DNA from: Verrucomicrobiota bacterium
GTDB taxonomy: Bacteria; Verrucomicrobiota; Kiritimatiellia; Kiritimatiellales; Pontiellaceae
Assembly (NCBI GenBank): GCA_024279685.1
Contig: JAJRRI010000027.1
Location: 1-34,331 of the forward strand
Length of the DNA: 34,331 bases
Reading direction: 5' to 3'
The position numbers and the translations under genes are program-made. Position 1 is the first letter of the stretch; every line of letters starts with the position of its first letter. Of this stretch, positions 33,824-34,331 are shown piece by piece. The notes under the pieces were generated by a model that was given only the letters and a program-made list of their open reading frames with translations, had not been told where the DNA came from and did no database searches.

Positions 33824-34331
33824 ATGAAAATCGAGATGGTTGTATTGGGGGTTATTTTTGGAGCTTCCTGTTCCGTGATAGCGAAAACTACGGAAGAGGC
33901 CACACCGGGAATCCCCATCGTTGCTAACGAGCAGATGCTTGGGGAGCGATTGATCTCGATTCAACGGCAATACTTTCCCGTTAGTTTACCTTCGCTAACG
34001 GAACGGCTACTCCAACCCGCGGGGAGTTTTCCGGTCGACTTTAAGGGCTTTGATCCGAAAATACGTAAGGGATTCCGAGGCTGGATCGACGCACATGGAA
34101 TTGTGCATTATTCCGTGGGTCTGTACGAAGATGATCGGACGGGCGAGATTGTGGTATTGGATGATTCGGGGTGGGAAATATTCAGGATATCTCGCAAGAA
34201 AACGTACGATAAATACGATCTCCAGCGTGAGTTTTTCGAACTGGAAAAAAAGGAAGTTCTGAAGAATGAGTTTACACGAAATATTTTTTTACCCCATAAA
34301 ATCAGTACGGTGGTAGACCTCGTGGCGTTAC
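33824..34331 (+). CDS. Secreted protein of unknown function (3' truncated by window end)
   Basis: MKIEMVVLGVIFGASCSVIAKTTEEATPGIPIVANEQMLGERLISIQRQYFPVSLPSLTERLL...GWIDAHGIVHYSVGLYEDDRTGEIVVLDDSGWEIFRISRKKTYDKYDLQREFFELEKKE..., open to the last base; absent from the ORF track. Confidence 0.7.
   Translation, partial: MKIEMVVLGVIFGASCSVIAKTTEEATPGIPIVANEQMLGERLISIQRQYFPVSLPSLTERLLQPAGSFPVDFKGFDPKIRKGFRGWIDAHGIVHYSVGLYEDDRTGEIVVLDDSGWEIFRISRKKTYDKYDLQREFFELEKKEVLKNEFTRNIFLPHKISTVVDLVAL

Overview
Window from a probable Verrucomicrobiota/Kiritimatiellota-like (PVC) chromosome; lineage is inferred from the look of the 16S sequence and was not searched. Left to right: a YafQ/DinJ-type toxin-antitoxin pair; a REP-associated tyrosine transposase overlapping an RNase H gene and followed by a RIO1-type kinase; a complete rRNA operon (16S, tRNA-Ala(TGC), tRNA-Ile(GAT), 23S, 5S) with several promoter-like modules, boxA motifs, RNase III stems and a terminator; rdgB; purB; an orphan DbpA-like RNA-binding domain; and a large minus-strand copper/silver-type metal-resistance island at about 12.9-30.65 kb. 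The island holds a Tat multicopper oxidase, a CusA/CusB/TolC efflux system, extra Cys-rich metal-binding proteins, a stand-alone REC protein, a sigma-54 activator with its histidine kinase, CsoR and an SO_0444-type permease. It is followed by YhcH, a frame-disrupted ligA, an XRE regulator and a secreted protein cut by the window edge. Main second-look items: ligA broken exactly at an in-frame A_AAA_AAG heptamer followed at 5 nt by a hairpin; a cusC/tolC frame break at A_AAG_GGC; a sigma-54-like promoter with a perfect 11-bp inverted repeat upstream of the metal operon; a CsoR-operator-like palindrome filling a promoter spacer; tandem rRNA promoters; an untracked 41-aa His-rich lipoprotein; and an unknown secreted protein coupled to an orphan receiver domain. 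No database search was possible.
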